Under the pieces are notes generated by a model. It was not told the origin of the DNA and did not search any database. It saw nothing but the letters and a program-made list of their open reading frames with translations. A program made the position numbers and the translations under genes. Shown in pieces: positions 24,822 to 34,128 of a DNA stretch of 64,000 nt. How positions within the stretch are numbered: the stretch's first letter is position 1; each line of letters starts with the position of its first letter. This DNA is from Clostridioides difficile_A (GTDB lineage: Bacteria > Bacillota > Clostridia > Peptostreptococcales > Peptostreptococcaceae): NCBI GenBank assembly GCA_945909635.1, contig OX246690.1, forward strand, positions 1,178,001-1,242,000, read 5' to 3'.

Positions 24822-26018
24822 ATGAAAATATTAGTATTAAACTGTGGGAGTTCTTCATTAAAATATCAATTAATAGATATGAGTAATGAAGAAGTTTTAT
24901 GTATAGGATTAGTTGAGAGAATAGGAATAGAAGGTTCTATACTAAAACATGAAAAAGCAGGTAGAGATGATAAATACATTGTTGAACAACCAATGAAGGA
25001 CCACAAAGATGCAATAGCATTAGTTTTAGAAGCTGTTGCTCACCCAGAATTTGGTGCAGTTAAAGAAATGAAAGAAATAGATGCAGTAGGACATAGAGTT
25101 GTACATGCTGGAGAAAAATTTGCTACTTCAGTAGTAATAACTCCAGAAGTAGAAGAAGCTTTAAAAGAGTGTATAGATTTAGCACCACTTCATAATCCAG
25201 CAAACATAATGGGAATAGATGCTTGTAAAGCTATACTTCCAGATGTACCAATGGTAGGAGTATTTGATACTGCTTTCCATCAAACAATGCCTAAATCTTC
25301 ATATTTATATGGTTTACCTCATGAATTATATACTAAGTATGGGGTAAGAAGATATGGATTCCATGGAACTTCTCATAATTATGTATCTCAAAAAGCAGCA
25401 GAGATATTAGGAAAAGACATAAAAGATTTAAAAATAGTAACTTGTCACTTAGGAAATGGAGCTTCTATAGCTGCTGTTGATGGTGGAAAATGTGTAGATA
25501 CATCTATGGGATTCACTCCATTAGAAGGATTAATAATGGGAACTAGATGTGGAGATATAGACCCAGCTATATTACCTTTCTTAATGAGAAAAGAAGGTTT
25601 AGATGCTGATGGATTAGACAAATTAATGAATAAAGAATCTGGAGTATATGGAATGACTGGAATTTCTAGTGACTTCAGAGATATAGAAGATGCAGCTAAA
25701 AATGGAGATGAAAGAGCTCAAGCGACATTAGAAGCTTATGTTAAAAAAGTACAAAAATATATAGGTGCTTATGCTGCTGAGATGAATGGATTGGATGTCG
25801 TAGTATTTACTGCTGGTGTTGGCGAAAATGGAAAAGCTATAAGAGCAGATATAGCTTCTAATATGGAGTTCTTAGGAATGAAGTTAGATAAAGAAGCTAA
25901 TGATGTTAGAGGAAAAGAAACAATAATATCTACTGCTGATTCTAAAGTAAAAATGCTTTTAATACCAACTAATGAAGAATTAATGATAGCTAGAGATACA
26001 TTAAGATTAGTAAAATAA
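24822..26018 (+). CDS. ackA: Acetate kinase
   Basis: Converts acetyl phosphate and ADP to acetate and ATP, the substrate-level phosphorylation step of acetogenic fermentation. The 398-residue ASKHA-fold protein shows LNCGSSSLKY (phosphate 1), GHRVVHAGE, DTAFHQTMP, YGFHGTSH and FTAGVGENG, all signature motifs. ATG behind AAGGAGG. No pta gene adjoins; phosphotransacetylase must be elsewhere. Long AT-rich 5' region suggests regulation. Confidence 0.98.
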   Translation: MKILVLNCGSSSLKYQLIDMSNEEVLCIGLVERIGIEGSILKHEKAGRDDKYIVEQPMKDHKDAIALVLEAVAHPEFGAVKEMKEIDAVGHRVVHAGEKFATSVVITPEVEEALKECIDLAPLHNPANIMGIDACKAILPDVPMVGVFDTAFHQTMPKSSYLYGLPHELYTKYGVRRYGFHGTSHNYVSQKAAEILGKDIKDLKIVTCHLGNGASIAAVDGGKCVDTSMGFTPLEGLIMGTRCGDIDPAILPFLMRKEGLDADGLDKLMNKESGVYGMTGISSDFRDIEDAAKNGDERAQATLEAYVKKVQKYIGAYAAEMNGLDVVVFTAGVGENGKAIRADIASNMEFLGMKLDKEANDVRGKETIISTADSKVKMLLIPTNEELMIARDTLRLVK

Positions 26019-26038
26019 TTTAAGCAAACTTATGCCTA

Positions 26039-26081
26039 TCAAGTAAAAATACTTGACAAACAAATGCTAGATTTGTATAAT
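26039..26081 (+). promoter_or_regulatory. Perfect consensus sigma-A promoter before the DUF177-rpmF pair
   Basis: TTGACA (26053-26058), exactly 17 bases, TATAAT (26076-26081): 12 of 12 consensus. A small inverted repeat TCAAGTA-AAAA-TACTTGA (26039-26056) overlaps the -35 and could be an operator or the remnant of an ackA terminator. Confidence 0.85.
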
Positions 26082-26110
26082 AAATTTGGTGATATGTTGA
26101 GGTGAACTTA

Positions 26111-26635
26111 ATGAAAGTTAGCATAGAAAAAATAAATAGAAAAGAAACTGATAAAATAGACTTGAATTTTTGTGAAAAAATTGATACTATTAGTTATTGT
26201 GATGAGATTTACAAATTAGTATCACCTGTAAATTTAAAAGGGAAAGTGTCAAAGACTAATAAAGGTTTATATCTAGATATAGATGTCAATTTTACAATTG
26301 TTGACAATTGTTCAAGATGTCTTAAAGAAGTAGAGATACCACTAGAGTATTCTATACAAGGTTTTTTAGTAAAAGAAGAAGATTATGATGAAGATGAATT
26401 TGAGGAATTTGATCCTTTTATATTCGATGGCGAAGAAATCGACCTTATTGATATAATAGAACAGACATTAGATTTTAATGTACCTCATAAGGTTCTTTGT
26501 AGTGAAAACTGTGAAGGTCTTTGTCAAGTATGCGGAGCAAACTTAAATGAAGGAGAATGTTCTTGCAGTGAAATTACAAACGATGAGGAATACATAGATC
26601 CTCGTTTTGCTAAATTAAAAGATTTATTTAATTAA
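26111..26635 (+). CDS. yceD: YceD/DUF177-family protein
   Basis: Conserved 174-residue protein linked with 23S rRNA accumulation in bacteria and plastids, almost always beside rpmF. The C-terminal part has zinc-ribbon-like cysteines (CSENCEGLCQVCGANL, then GECSC). The middle is very acidic. I start at the ATG at 26111; an in-frame GTG at 26102 overlaps its RBS TTGAGGTGA. Twenty-four bases separate it from rpmF. Confidence 0.92.
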   Translation: MKVSIEKINRKETDKIDLNFCEKIDTISYCDEIYKLVSPVNLKGKVSKTNKGLYLDIDVNFTIVDNCSRCLKEVEIPLEYSIQGFLVKEEDYDEDEFEEFDPFIFDGEEIDLIDIIEQTLDFNVPHKVLCSENCEGLCQVCGANLNEGECSCSEITNDEEYIDPRFAKLKDLFN

Positions 26636-26659
26636 ATTTTGACTAAGGAGGTGGCGTAA

Positions 26660-26836
26660 ATGGCAGTACCAAAGCGTAAAACGTCTAAATCAAACACAAA
26701 AATGAGAAGAGCAGCTAACTCAAAGATGGAAGCAACAGGATTTGTAAGTTGCCCACAATGTCATGAGCCAAAATTACCACATAGAGTGTGTCCAGACTGT
26801 GGATATTATAAAGGTAAAGAAGTTGTGTCTAAGTAA
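26660..26836 (+). CDS. rpmF: 50S ribosomal protein L32
   Basis: 58-residue ribosomal protein beginning AVPKRKTSKSNTKMRRA after the Met, the L32 signature. A zinc ribbon follows: CPQC and CPDC, four cysteines, so this is the zinc-binding form. ATG behind a strong AAGGAGGTGG. A strong palindromic terminator follows the stop. Confidence 0.98.
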   Translation: MAVPKRKTSKSNTKMRRAANSKMEATGFVSCPQCHEPKLPHRVCPDCGYYKGKEVVSK

Positions 26837-26844
26837 TAGCTTCT

Positions 26845-26880
26845 AAAAAACATGTAGAGTATACTCTACATGTTTTTTTT
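26845..26880 (+). terminator. Terminator after rpmF
   Basis: CATGTAGAGT/ACTCTACATG palindrome (26851-26872) flanked by A6 and followed by T8. Separates rpmF from the fapR operon. Confidence 0.95.
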
Positions 26881-26963
26881 GTACATATAAAAATAAGATG
26901 ATTTACTAGAGAAATAAGTGGATTTTATGCATATTAAAAAATAGAAAAATAATAATATAAGTA

Positions 26964-26992
26964 TTGAAAATTTTTGTGTGTTACTATATACT
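26964..26992 (+). promoter_or_regulatory. Promoter of the fapR-plsX-fab operon
   Basis: TTGAAA (26964-26969), 17-base spacer, TATACT (26987-26992); expected start site near 26999, inside the FapR box. Confidence 0.75.
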
Positions 26993-26995
26993 ACT

Positions 26996-27014
26996 ATTAG
27001 TAGCTGGTACTAAT
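26996..27014. promoter_or_regulatory. FapR operator
   Basis: ATTAGTAGCTGGTACTAAT, an almost perfect inverted repeat that matches the known FapR box pattern (TTAGTA...TACTAA). It covers the predicted transcription start, so FapR bound here would repress its own operon until malonyl-CoA releases it. Confidence 0.9.
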
Positions 27015-27039
27015 TACAGCTATAAAATTTGGAGGGAAC

Positions 27040-27597
27040 ATGAAAAAGAAAAGTAAAGCCCAAAGACAAAAAGAGCTTATAGATATGCTAAAGACGGATC
27101 CTTTTTATACTGATGAAGAATTATCAAGTCTGTTTGATGTAAGTATACAGACTATAAGATTAGATAGAATGAGTCTAAACATACCAGAGCTAAGAGAAAG
27201 AGTCAAATCAATAGCAGAAACTCAGAGTTCAAAAGTAAAGACTTTAGGAGTAAAGGAAATTACAGGAGAAATCATTGATTTATCTGTAGGGCGATTAGGT
27301 ATATCTATGTTAGAAGTTACACAAGACATGATTTACTCTAAGACTAATACTTTAAAAGATACGTATATATTTTCTCTAGCAGATTCATTGGCAATGGCTA
27401 TAATAGATGCACCTAAAGTTATTATGAGAGTTGCAAATGTAAAAAGTTTTAAATTGATAGAACAACAAGATAGGCTTATAGCGAAAGCCGAAGTATATAG
27501 AAATATAGATAAAAAGCATTATGTAAAAGTTGTTATCAATAATAAAGCTCAAGAGCAAATATTTAGAGGAAAGTTTATCTTTGAAGAATTAGATTAG
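27040..27597 (+). CDS. fapR: Fatty-acid biosynthesis repressor FapR
   Basis: Malonyl-CoA-responsive repressor of membrane lipid genes. Residues 1-60 form a DeoR-like helix-turn-helix (FYTDEELSSLFDVSIQTIRLDR); residues 70-185 form a hot-dog effector domain that binds malonyl-CoA. At 185 residues it matches the family. ATG behind GGAGGG. First gene of the fapR-plsX-fab operon, with its own box upstream, so autoregulation is expected. Confidence 0.96.
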   Translation: MKKKSKAQRQKELIDMLKTDPFYTDEELSSLFDVSIQTIRLDRMSLNIPELRERVKSIAETQSSKVKTLGVKEITGEIIDLSVGRLGISMLEVTQDMIYSKTNTLKDTYIFSLADSLAMAIIDAPKVIMRVANVKSFKLIEQQDRLIAKAEVYRNIDKKHYVKVVINNKAQEQIFRGKFIFEELD

Positions 27598-27607
27598 GAG
27601 GGTAATT

Positions 27608-28630
27608 ATGAAAATAGTAATTGATGGAATGGGTGGAGATAATGCACCTAAATCTAATGTAGAAGGCGCAGTAAATGCTATAAAAGAATATAATGTTGAT
27701 TTAATAATCACAGGAGATAAAGATTTATTAGAAAAGGAATTTTCAAATTATGAATTTGATAGAAATAAACTAGAAATAGTTCATACTACTGAGATTATAG
27801 AAAATGAAGATAAACCAGTAAAGGCTATAAGAAGTAAAAAAGATTCTTCTATGGTAGTAGCATTAAACCTCGTAAAAGAAGGAAAAGCAGATGCTATAAT
27901 ATCAGCTGGAAATACAGGAGCCTTACTTGCTGGTGGATTATTTGTTGTTGGCAGAATAAAAGGAATCGATAGACCTTGCTTATGCTCAGCAATACCGAAT
28001 GTAAAGCGAGGAATGACACTTATAGCAGACTGTGGCGCAAATGCAGATTGTAAACCTAAAAATCTAGTTGAATTTGCAGCTATGAGCAATATCTATGCAA
28101 GAAAGGTTTTAGGTCTTGAAAATCCTAAGGTAGCATTAGCAAATGTTGGACTAGAAGAAGGTAAAGGCAATGATTTAGTTAAAAGGTCATACGAAGAAGT
28201 TAAAAAATTAGATTTAAATTTTATAGGGAATGTAGAAGCTAGAGAAGTTATAAATGCATACACAGATATAATCATATGTGATGGATTTACAGGTAATATA
28301 TTACTTAAGTCTGCTGAAGGTGTAGCTCTTTCAGTTATGAGCCTTATAAAGGAAACTTTTATGGCTAGTACAAAAAGTAAAATAGGAGCATTACTTATAA
28401 AGGATGATTTAAGAAAATTGAAGAGTTTTATAGATTATTCTGAGTATGGTGGAGCTCCACTTTTAGGTCTAAATGGAGGCGTTATAAAAGCTCATGGAAG
28501 CTCTGATGCCAAAGCTATAAAGAATGCTATAAATCAAGGCATTAAATTTGCAAAAGGAAAAGTTGTTGAAGATATAAGTCAATTTATAAGCAAATATAAT
28601 GAAGAAAATAAAAATAACGAAGATGAATAA
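27608..28630 (+). CDS. plsX: Phosphate acyltransferase PlsX
   Basis: Makes acyl phosphate from acyl-ACP for phosphatidic acid synthesis with PlsY. The 340-residue protein starts IVIDGMGGDNAPKSNVEG and shows SAGNTGALL and FTGNILLKSAEG, typical PlsX motifs. The RBS TAGGAGGG overlaps the fapR stop codon, pointing to tight coupling. Confidence 0.97.
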   Translation: MKIVIDGMGGDNAPKSNVEGAVNAIKEYNVDLIITGDKDLLEKEFSNYEFDRNKLEIVHTTEIIENEDKPVKAIRSKKDSSMVVALNLVKEGKADAIISAGNTGALLAGGLFVVGRIKGIDRPCLCSAIPNVKRGMTLIADCGANADCKPKNLVEFAAMSNIYARKVLGLENPKVALANVGLEEGKGNDLVKRSYEEVKKLDLNFIGNVEAREVINAYTDIIICDGFTGNILLKSAEGVALSVMSLIKETFMASTKSKIGALLIKDDLRKLKSFIDYSEYGGAPLLGLNGGVIKAHGSSDAKAIKNAINQGIKFAKGKVVEDISQFISKYNEENKNNEDE

Positions 28631-28655
28631 ACTCGTTTTGGAGGTTTAATATATA

Positions 28656-29642
28656 ATGAATACAAAGGCTGGAATATTGGGAGTAGGAAGTTATTTACCT
28701 GAGAAATCATACGATAATTTTCACTTCGAAAAGATAATGGATACATCAGATGAGTGGATAAGTACTAGAACTGGTATTAAGGAAAGAAGATTTGCAGAAG
28801 AATCTGAAGCAACTTCTGACCTAGCATCTAAAGCTGCCCTAAAAGCGATAGAATGTGCAAAGTTAAGTGTAGAGGATATAGAGTTGATTATATTGGCAAC
28901 AATTACTCCTGATATGTCTTTGCCTTCAACTGCATGTATAGTGCAAGATGCAATAGGAGCAGTGAATGCTACTGCATTTGATATATCAGCAGCTTGTTCT
29001 GGATTTGTATATGGAGTAACTATTGCAAAGCAATTTGTAGAAACTGGTTGTTATAAGAATGTACTTGTAATAGGAGCAGAAACTTGTTCTAAGTTTTTAA
29101 ATTACGATGATAGATCAACAGCAGTATTATTTGGAGATGGTGCTGGAGCAGCTGTTATTGGACCTGTAAGTGAAGGTGGAATACTATCTACTCATATGGG
29201 TTCTGATGGTAAAGGAAAAGATTGTTTAAAAGTACCTGCTGGAGGTTCAAGACTTAAAGCAAGTAAAGAGACTGTAGAAGCTAATCTACATACAATAGAA
29301 ATGGCAGGTAGTGATGTATTTAAATTTGCAGTTAGAAAGATGGCAGAAACTTCTTTAATAGCTCTTGAAAAAGCTAATTTAAATACAACTGACATAGACT
29401 ATTTAATACCACATCAAGCTAATATAAGAATCATACAAGCTTCTTCTAAGAGATTAGAACTTGATATGAAAAAAGTTTATGTAAATATAAACAAGTATGG
29501 AAATATGTCTGCTGCATCTATACCAGTAGCATTAGATGAAGCTTACAGAGAAGGTAAGATTAAAAAAGGAGATAACGTAGTTTTAGTTGGCTTTGGTGGA
29601 GGTCTAACTTGGGGGGCTTCAGTTGTCAAGTGGACTTTATAG
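28656..29642 (+). CDS. fabH: Beta-ketoacyl-ACP synthase III
   Basis: Starts fatty-acid synthesis by condensing acyl-CoA with malonyl-ACP. Catalytic triad is visible as Cys114 (SAACSGF), His253 (IPHQANIRI) and Asn283 (KYGNMSAAS). The C-terminal GFGGGLTWGA motif is typical. 328 residues, ATG behind TTGGAGG. Third gene of the operon; a 108-base gap to fabK contains a TTGACA (29667-29672) but no -10 at proper distance. Confidence 0.98.
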   Translation: MNTKAGILGVGSYLPEKSYDNFHFEKIMDTSDEWISTRTGIKERRFAEESEATSDLASKAALKAIECAKLSVEDIELIILATITPDMSLPSTACIVQDAIGAVNATAFDISAACSGFVYGVTIAKQFVETGCYKNVLVIGAETCSKFLNYDDRSTAVLFGDGAGAAVIGPVSEGGILSTHMGSDGKGKDCLKVPAGGSRLKASKETVEANLHTIEMAGSDVFKFAVRKMAETSLIALEKANLNTTDIDYLIPHQANIRIIQASSKRLELDMKKVYVNINKYGNMSAASIPVALDEAYREGKIKKGDNVVLVGFGGGLTWGASVVKWTL

Positions 29643-29750
29643 TAGAAAATATCTAAGATGCTTTAATTGACAAAATTAACTTTATATTAAGAGTAAGGTT
29701 GATTAATAATAAAAAGTTTACTTTTATGATTTCAAGTGAAGGAGAATTGT

Positions 29751-30680
29751 ATGAATAAAATTTGCAAAATATTAAATATAAAATACCCAGTTATCCAAGG
29801 GGGAATGGCATGGGTAGCTACTGCATCATTAGCAAGTGCTGTATCTAATGCAGGAGGGCTTGGAATAATAGCAGCAGGAAATGCACCAAAAGAAGCTATA
29901 AAAAAAGAAATTATTGAGTGCAAAAAATTAACAGATAAACCTTTTGGGGTAAATGTAATGCTTATGTCACCATTTGTAGATGATATAATGGATTTGATTA
30001 TAGAAGAAAATGTTCAAGTTATTACTACTGGAGCAGGAAATCCTGCAAAATATATGGATAGATTGAAAGAAGCTGGAACAAAAGTTATTCCTGTAGTGCC
30101 AACAATAGCTTTAGCTCAAAGAATGGAAAAGTTAGGGGCTACAGCAGTAATAGCTGAAGGTACAGAAGGTGGAGGACACATAGGAGAGCTTACTACTATG
30201 GTTTTGGTTCCACAAGTTGCTGATGCTGTAAGCATACCTGTAATAGCTGCTGGGGGCATTGTAGATGGTAGAGGTATTGCTGCATCTTTTGCATTAGGTG
30301 CTAGTGCAGTTCAAGTAGGAACTAGATTTATCTGTAGTGAAGAGTGTTCTGTACATTCAAATTACAAAAACTTAGTAATAAAGGCAAAAGATAGAGACGC
30401 GATTGTTACAGGAAGAAGTACAGGTCATCCAGTAAGAACATTAAAAAATAAATTATCAAAAGAATTTTTAAAGATGGAGCAAAATGGAGCTACTCCTGAA
30501 GAGTTAGATAAAAAAGGTACAGGTGCTTTAAGATTTGCAACAGTAGATGGAGATATCGAAAAAGGTTCATTTATGGCAGGTCAAAGTGCTGCTATGGTAA
30601 AAGAAATAACACCTTGTAAAGAAATTATAGAGACTATGGTAAATCAAGCAAAAGAGATTATGCCAGCAATAGAACTGTAA
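29751..30680 (+). CDS. fabK: FMN-dependent enoyl-ACP reductase II FabK
   Basis: Reduces trans-2-enoyl-ACP with NAD(P)H and FMN, the last step of each elongation cycle. The 310-residue protein belongs to the nitronate monooxygenase fold: YPVIQGGMAWVAT at the start, GLGIIAAG, AEGTEGGGHIG, and PVIAAGGIVDGRG for FMN binding. ATG at 29751 behind AAGGAG; the GTG at 29736 lies just before the RBS. FabK rather than FabI makes the organism naturally insensitive to triclosan-type FabI inhibitors at this step. Confidence 0.95.
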   Translation: MNKICKILNIKYPVIQGGMAWVATASLASAVSNAGGLGIIAAGNAPKEAIKKEIIECKKLTDKPFGVNVMLMSPFVDDIMDLIIEENVQVITTGAGNPAKYMDRLKEAGTKVIPVVPTIALAQRMEKLGATAVIAEGTEGGGHIGELTTMVLVPQVADAVSIPVIAAGGIVDGRGIAASFALGASAVQVGTRFICSEECSVHSNYKNLVIKAKDRDAIVTGRSTGHPVRTLKNKLSKEFLKMEQNGATPEELDKKGTGALRFATVDGDIEKGSFMAGQSAAMVKEITPCKEIIETMVNQAKEIMPAIEL

Positions 30681-30695
30681 ATCAGGAGGAGTAAG

Positions 30696-31646
30696 ATGGG
30701 AAAAGTAGCACTAGTATTTCCTGGTCAAGGCGCTCAATATGTAGGTATGGCCAAGGATTTATACGAAAATAATGATGTTGCTAAAAATATAATAGATGAG
30801 GCTTGTGAAGTCTTAAAAATAGATTTAAAAAAACTTATGTTTGAAGGCAATGAAGAAGAACTTTCTAAAACTGAAAATACTCAACCTGCTATGGTTACAC
30901 ATAGTGTAGCTATATTAAAAGCAGTACAAGCTCAAGTAGATTTAAAATATAGTGCATGTTTAGGCTTATCTTTAGGAGAGTATAGTGCATTGGTTGCAGC
31001 AGATGCAATTGACTTTAAAGATGCTGTATGCTTAGTCAAAAAAAGAGGTAAGTTTATGCAGGAAACAGTTCCAACAGGTGTTGGAACTATGGCAGCAATT
31101 TTAGGTCTAGATAGAAGTATATTAGAAAATGTAGTTAAAGATATACAAGGAGGTATTGTAGAAGTAGCAAATTACAATTCTCCTGGCCAAATAGTTATAT
31201 CTGGTGAAAATGAAAAGATAGAAGAAGCAATGGTGAAATGCAAAGAAGCAGGAGCAAAAAGAGCTGTTAAATTAAATGTAAGTGGGCCTTTTCACTCATC
31301 AATGCTAAAAGAAGCTGGAGTAAAATTAGGCAGTGAGTTAGAAAAAGTTAACATAACTAAACCTAAAATTGATGTAGTGGCAAATGTAAATGCAGATTAT
31401 TATAAAAGTGAAGGGAAAGAACTACTTATAAAACAAGTAAGTTCATCTGTCCTTTGGGAAGACTCTATAGAAAGACTTTTAAATGATGGATATGATACTT
31501 TTATAGAAATGGGACCTGGAAAAACTTTAAAAGCATTCATCAAGAAGATAGCTTCTAACAAAAAAGCAAGTGCGAATATTTATAATATAGATGGTATAGA
31601 TTCTCTTAATGAATTTGTACAAAATTATAGAAATGGAGAGATATAA
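30696..31646 (+). CDS. fabD: Malonyl-CoA:ACP transacylase
   Basis: Transfers malonyl groups from CoA to ACP. Ser92 in GLSLGEYSAL is the nucleophile and the later GPFHSSML holds the catalytic His (about 201). FPGQGAQYVGM at the start is standard. 316 residues. RBS CAGGAGGAG. The stop codon overlaps the fabG start (TAATG), so the two are coupled. Confidence 0.97.
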   Translation: MGKVALVFPGQGAQYVGMAKDLYENNDVAKNIIDEACEVLKIDLKKLMFEGNEEELSKTENTQPAMVTHSVAILKAVQAQVDLKYSACLGLSLGEYSALVAADAIDFKDAVCLVKKRGKFMQETVPTGVGTMAAILGLDRSILENVVKDIQGGIVEVANYNSPGQIVISGENEKIEEAMVKCKEAGAKRAVKLNVSGPFHSSMLKEAGVKLGSELEKVNITKPKIDVVANVNADYYKSEGKELLIKQVSSSVLWEDSIERLLNDGYDTFIEMGPGKTLKAFIKKIASNKKASANIYNIDGIDSLNEFVQNYRNGEI

Positions 31647-32395
31647 TGATAAATCTTACAGGACAAGTAGCAGTTGTTACTGGTGGCTCTAGAGGTATAG
31701 GAAAAGAAATAGCAAAAAAACTAGCATCTTTTGGGGCTGATGTAGTAATCAATTATACTTCTAAAGAAGATGAAGCACTAAAAACTAAAAATGAAATAGA
31801 AGGTATGGGTGTAAAGTGTACTTCTATAAAATGTGATGTGTCTAAATCTGAAGAAGTAAATCAAATGATAGATTCTGTTATAAAAGAATTTGGAAAAGTT
31901 GATATATTGGTTAATAATGCAGGTATAACTAAAGATGCTTTGCTTATGAGAATGAAAGAAGAAGATTTTGATAGAGTTATAGATATAAACTTAAAAGGTG
32001 TCTTTAATTGTACAAAAGCAGTTACTAAACCTATGATGAAAAAGAAGTATGGAAGAATAATAAATATGACTTCAGTAGTTGGAATTATGGGTAATGTAGG
32101 ACAAACTAATTATTGTGCATCAAAAGCTGGTGTGATTGGATTTACAAAAGCTTCTGCAAGAGAATTGGCATCAAGAAATATAAATATAAATGCAGTAGCA
32201 CCTGGATTTATAGAAACAGATATGACTAAAGTATTAAGTGATGATGTAAAAGAATCAACGCTTGCAAACATACCAAAAAAATCTTATGGTAAACCAGAAG
32301 ATGTAGCAAATGCTGTAGCATTTTTAGTTAGTGACATGTCAAGTTATATAACAGGACAAGTTATAAATGTAGATGGTGGAATGGTAATGCAATAA
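31646..32395 (+). CDS. fabG: 3-oxoacyl-ACP reductase
   Basis: NADPH-dependent short-chain dehydrogenase/reductase. Cofactor loop TGGSRGIG (12-19), NNAG (90-93), and the catalytic Ser143, Tyr156 and Lys160 (YCASK). The end, ITGQVINVDGGMVM, is typical of FabG. 249 residues. Starts on the last base of fabD. Confidence 0.97.
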   Translation: MINLTGQVAVVTGGSRGIGKEIAKKLASFGADVVINYTSKEDEALKTKNEIEGMGVKCTSIKCDVSKSEEVNQMIDSVIKEFGKVDILVNNAGITKDALLMRMKEEDFDRVIDINLKGVFNCTKAVTKPMMKKKYGRIINMTSVVGIMGNVGQTNYCASKAGVIGFTKASARELASRNININAVAPGFIETDMTKVLSDDVKESTLANIPKKSYGKPEDVANAVAFLVSDMSSYITGQVINVDGGMVMQ

Positions 32396-32458
32396 TAAAA
32401 AATAATAATTTAAAAAGTAGAGAAATCTATTAAAATAAAAAATCTTAGGAGGTACACA

Positions 32459-32683
32459 ATGTTTAATAAAGTTGTAGAAATAATAATAGAGCAATTAGGA
32501 GTAGAAGATAAAGAAATAACTATGGAAACATCATTAATGAAGGATTTAGAAGCAGATTCATTAGATGCAGTAGAAATAATAATGGCACTTGAAGATGAAT
32601 TTGGTATAGAAATACCAGATACAGAAGCAGAAAACTTCAAATCTATAGGAGATATAGTTAAGTATATAGAAGCTAATAAATAG
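32459..32683 (+). CDS. acpP: Acyl carrier protein
   Basis: Carries growing acyl chains on 4'-phosphopantetheine attached to Ser34 in the EADSLDAVEI motif. 74 residues, highly acidic, as usual. ATG behind TTAGGAGG. Lies between fabG and fabF in the operon. Confidence 0.98.
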   Translation: MFNKVVEIIIEQLGVEDKEITMETSLMKDLEADSLDAVEIIMALEDEFGIEIPDTEAENFKSIGDIVKYIEANK

Positions 32684-32711
32684 TCGAGCTTTAAAAAAGT
32701 GGAGGTATCCG

Positions 32712-33950
32712 ATGAATAAAAGAGTAGTAATAACAGGACTTGGATGTGTTACGCCGTTGGGAACGGGAAAAGATGAGTTCTGGAGCAACATAAAATCTGG
32801 AGTATCTGGTATAGATAAAATAACTAATTTCGATGCTAGCACATATCAAACTCAGATAGCAGGAGAAGTTAAGAATTTTCATCCAGAAGAATATATAAGC
32901 AAAAAAGAATTGAAGAGATTGGATAAGTTTGCTCAATTTGCAATAGTATCTGCAAAATTGGCAGTTGAAGATGCAAACCTTGATTTAGATAAAACTGATA
33001 GAGAGCGTGTTGGTGTTATAATAGGTTCTGGAATAGGTGGAGTTGAAGCAATAGAAACTCAACATAAAATTCTTTTAGAAAAAGGAAATAAAAGAGTAAG
33101 TTCACTTTTTGTACCTATGATGATAGGAAATATGGCAGCTGGTCAAGTATCAATATTTTTAGGAGCAAAAGGACCTAACACTAATGTATGTACAGCTTGT
33201 GCATCAGGAACTCATTCAATAGGTGATGCTTTTAAAGTTATACAAAGAGGCGATGCAGATATTATGGTAGCAGGAGGTTCTGAAGCTGCTGTAACAGGTC
33301 TTGCATTTGCTGGATTCTGTAATATGAAAGCTATGTCAACTAGAAATGACGACCCTAAAACTGCATCAAGACCATTTGATAAAGACAGAGATGGATTTGT
33401 AATGGGAGAAGGAGCAGGTATTGTTATCTTAGAAGACTTAGAACATGCTTTAGCAAGAGGTGCTAAAATATATGCAGAAGTAGTTGGATATGGTTTAACT
33501 GCTGATGCATATCATATGACAACTCCAGCTGAAAATGGAGAAGGAGCAGCTAGGTCTATGAATATGGCTTTGAAAGATGGAAATGTTCCATTAGAAGAAG
33601 TGGATTATATAAACGCTCATGGAACTTCAACTTATTATAATGACTTGTATGAAACTATGGCTATAAAAACTGTATTTGGGGAAAAGGCATATGATTTATG
33701 TGTATCATCAACAAAATCTATGACTGGCCATTTATTAGGAGCATCAGGTGCTATAGAAGCAGTTGTTTGTGCTATGAGTATAGAAGATAGTTTTGTACCT
33801 CCAACTATAAATTTACAAGAAGTTGGTGAAGATTTGGATTTAGATTATGTTCCAAATCAAGGTAAAGAAAAAAATGTTAGATATGTACTATCAAATTCTT
33901 TAGGATTTGGTGGACATAATGCTACAATTGTATTAAAAAAATATGTATAA
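32712..33950 (+). CDS. fabF: Beta-ketoacyl-ACP synthase II
   Basis: Condensing enzyme for chain elongation. Cys163 (CTACASGTH) and two His in NAHGTSTYYND and STKSMTGHLLGASG form the active site. 412 residues. ATG behind GTGGAGG. Last gene of the fapR operon; a hairpin terminator follows. No fabZ or acc genes lie in the window, so dehydratase and acetyl-CoA carboxylase are elsewhere. Confidence 0.98.
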   Translation: MNKRVVITGLGCVTPLGTGKDEFWSNIKSGVSGIDKITNFDASTYQTQIAGEVKNFHPEEYISKKELKRLDKFAQFAIVSAKLAVEDANLDLDKTDRERVGVIIGSGIGGVEAIETQHKILLEKGNKRVSSLFVPMMIGNMAAGQVSIFLGAKGPNTNVCTACASGTHSIGDAFKVIQRGDADIMVAGGSEAAVTGLAFAGFCNMKAMSTRNDDPKTASRPFDKDRDGFVMGEGAGIVILEDLEHALARGAKIYAEVVGYGLTADAYHMTTPAENGEGAARSMNMALKDGNVPLEEVDYINAHGTSTYYNDLYETMAIKTVFGEKAYDLCVSSTKSMTGHLLGASGAIEAVVCAMSIEDSFVPPTINLQEVGEDLDLDYVPNQGKEKNVRYVLSNSLGFGGHNATIVLKKYV

Positions 33951-33972
33951 ATAAATCATATATATTAAATTT

Positions 33973-34005
33973 AAAGTCTCCTAAACTATTTTAGGGGACT
34001 TTTTT
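33973..34005 (+). terminator. Terminator after fabF
   Basis: AAAGTCTCCTAAA pairs with TTTAGGGGACTTT, followed by T-run. Closes the fatty-acid operon. Confidence 0.9.
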
Positions 34006-34128
34006 ATTGAGATTTAATTCTAGCATATGTTGTAAATCATTTTGATATATTGTATTATTAGGTATTAAGAGGTTATTTATATATATGTAAGTTTCCATTC
34101 TACAATATACAGAAGGAGGACTAAAATT

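Noticed and set aside
29667..29672. TTGACA between fabH and fabK as a second promoter
   Set aside because: No acceptable -10 at 16-18 bases; fabK is more likely transcribed from the fapR promoter.
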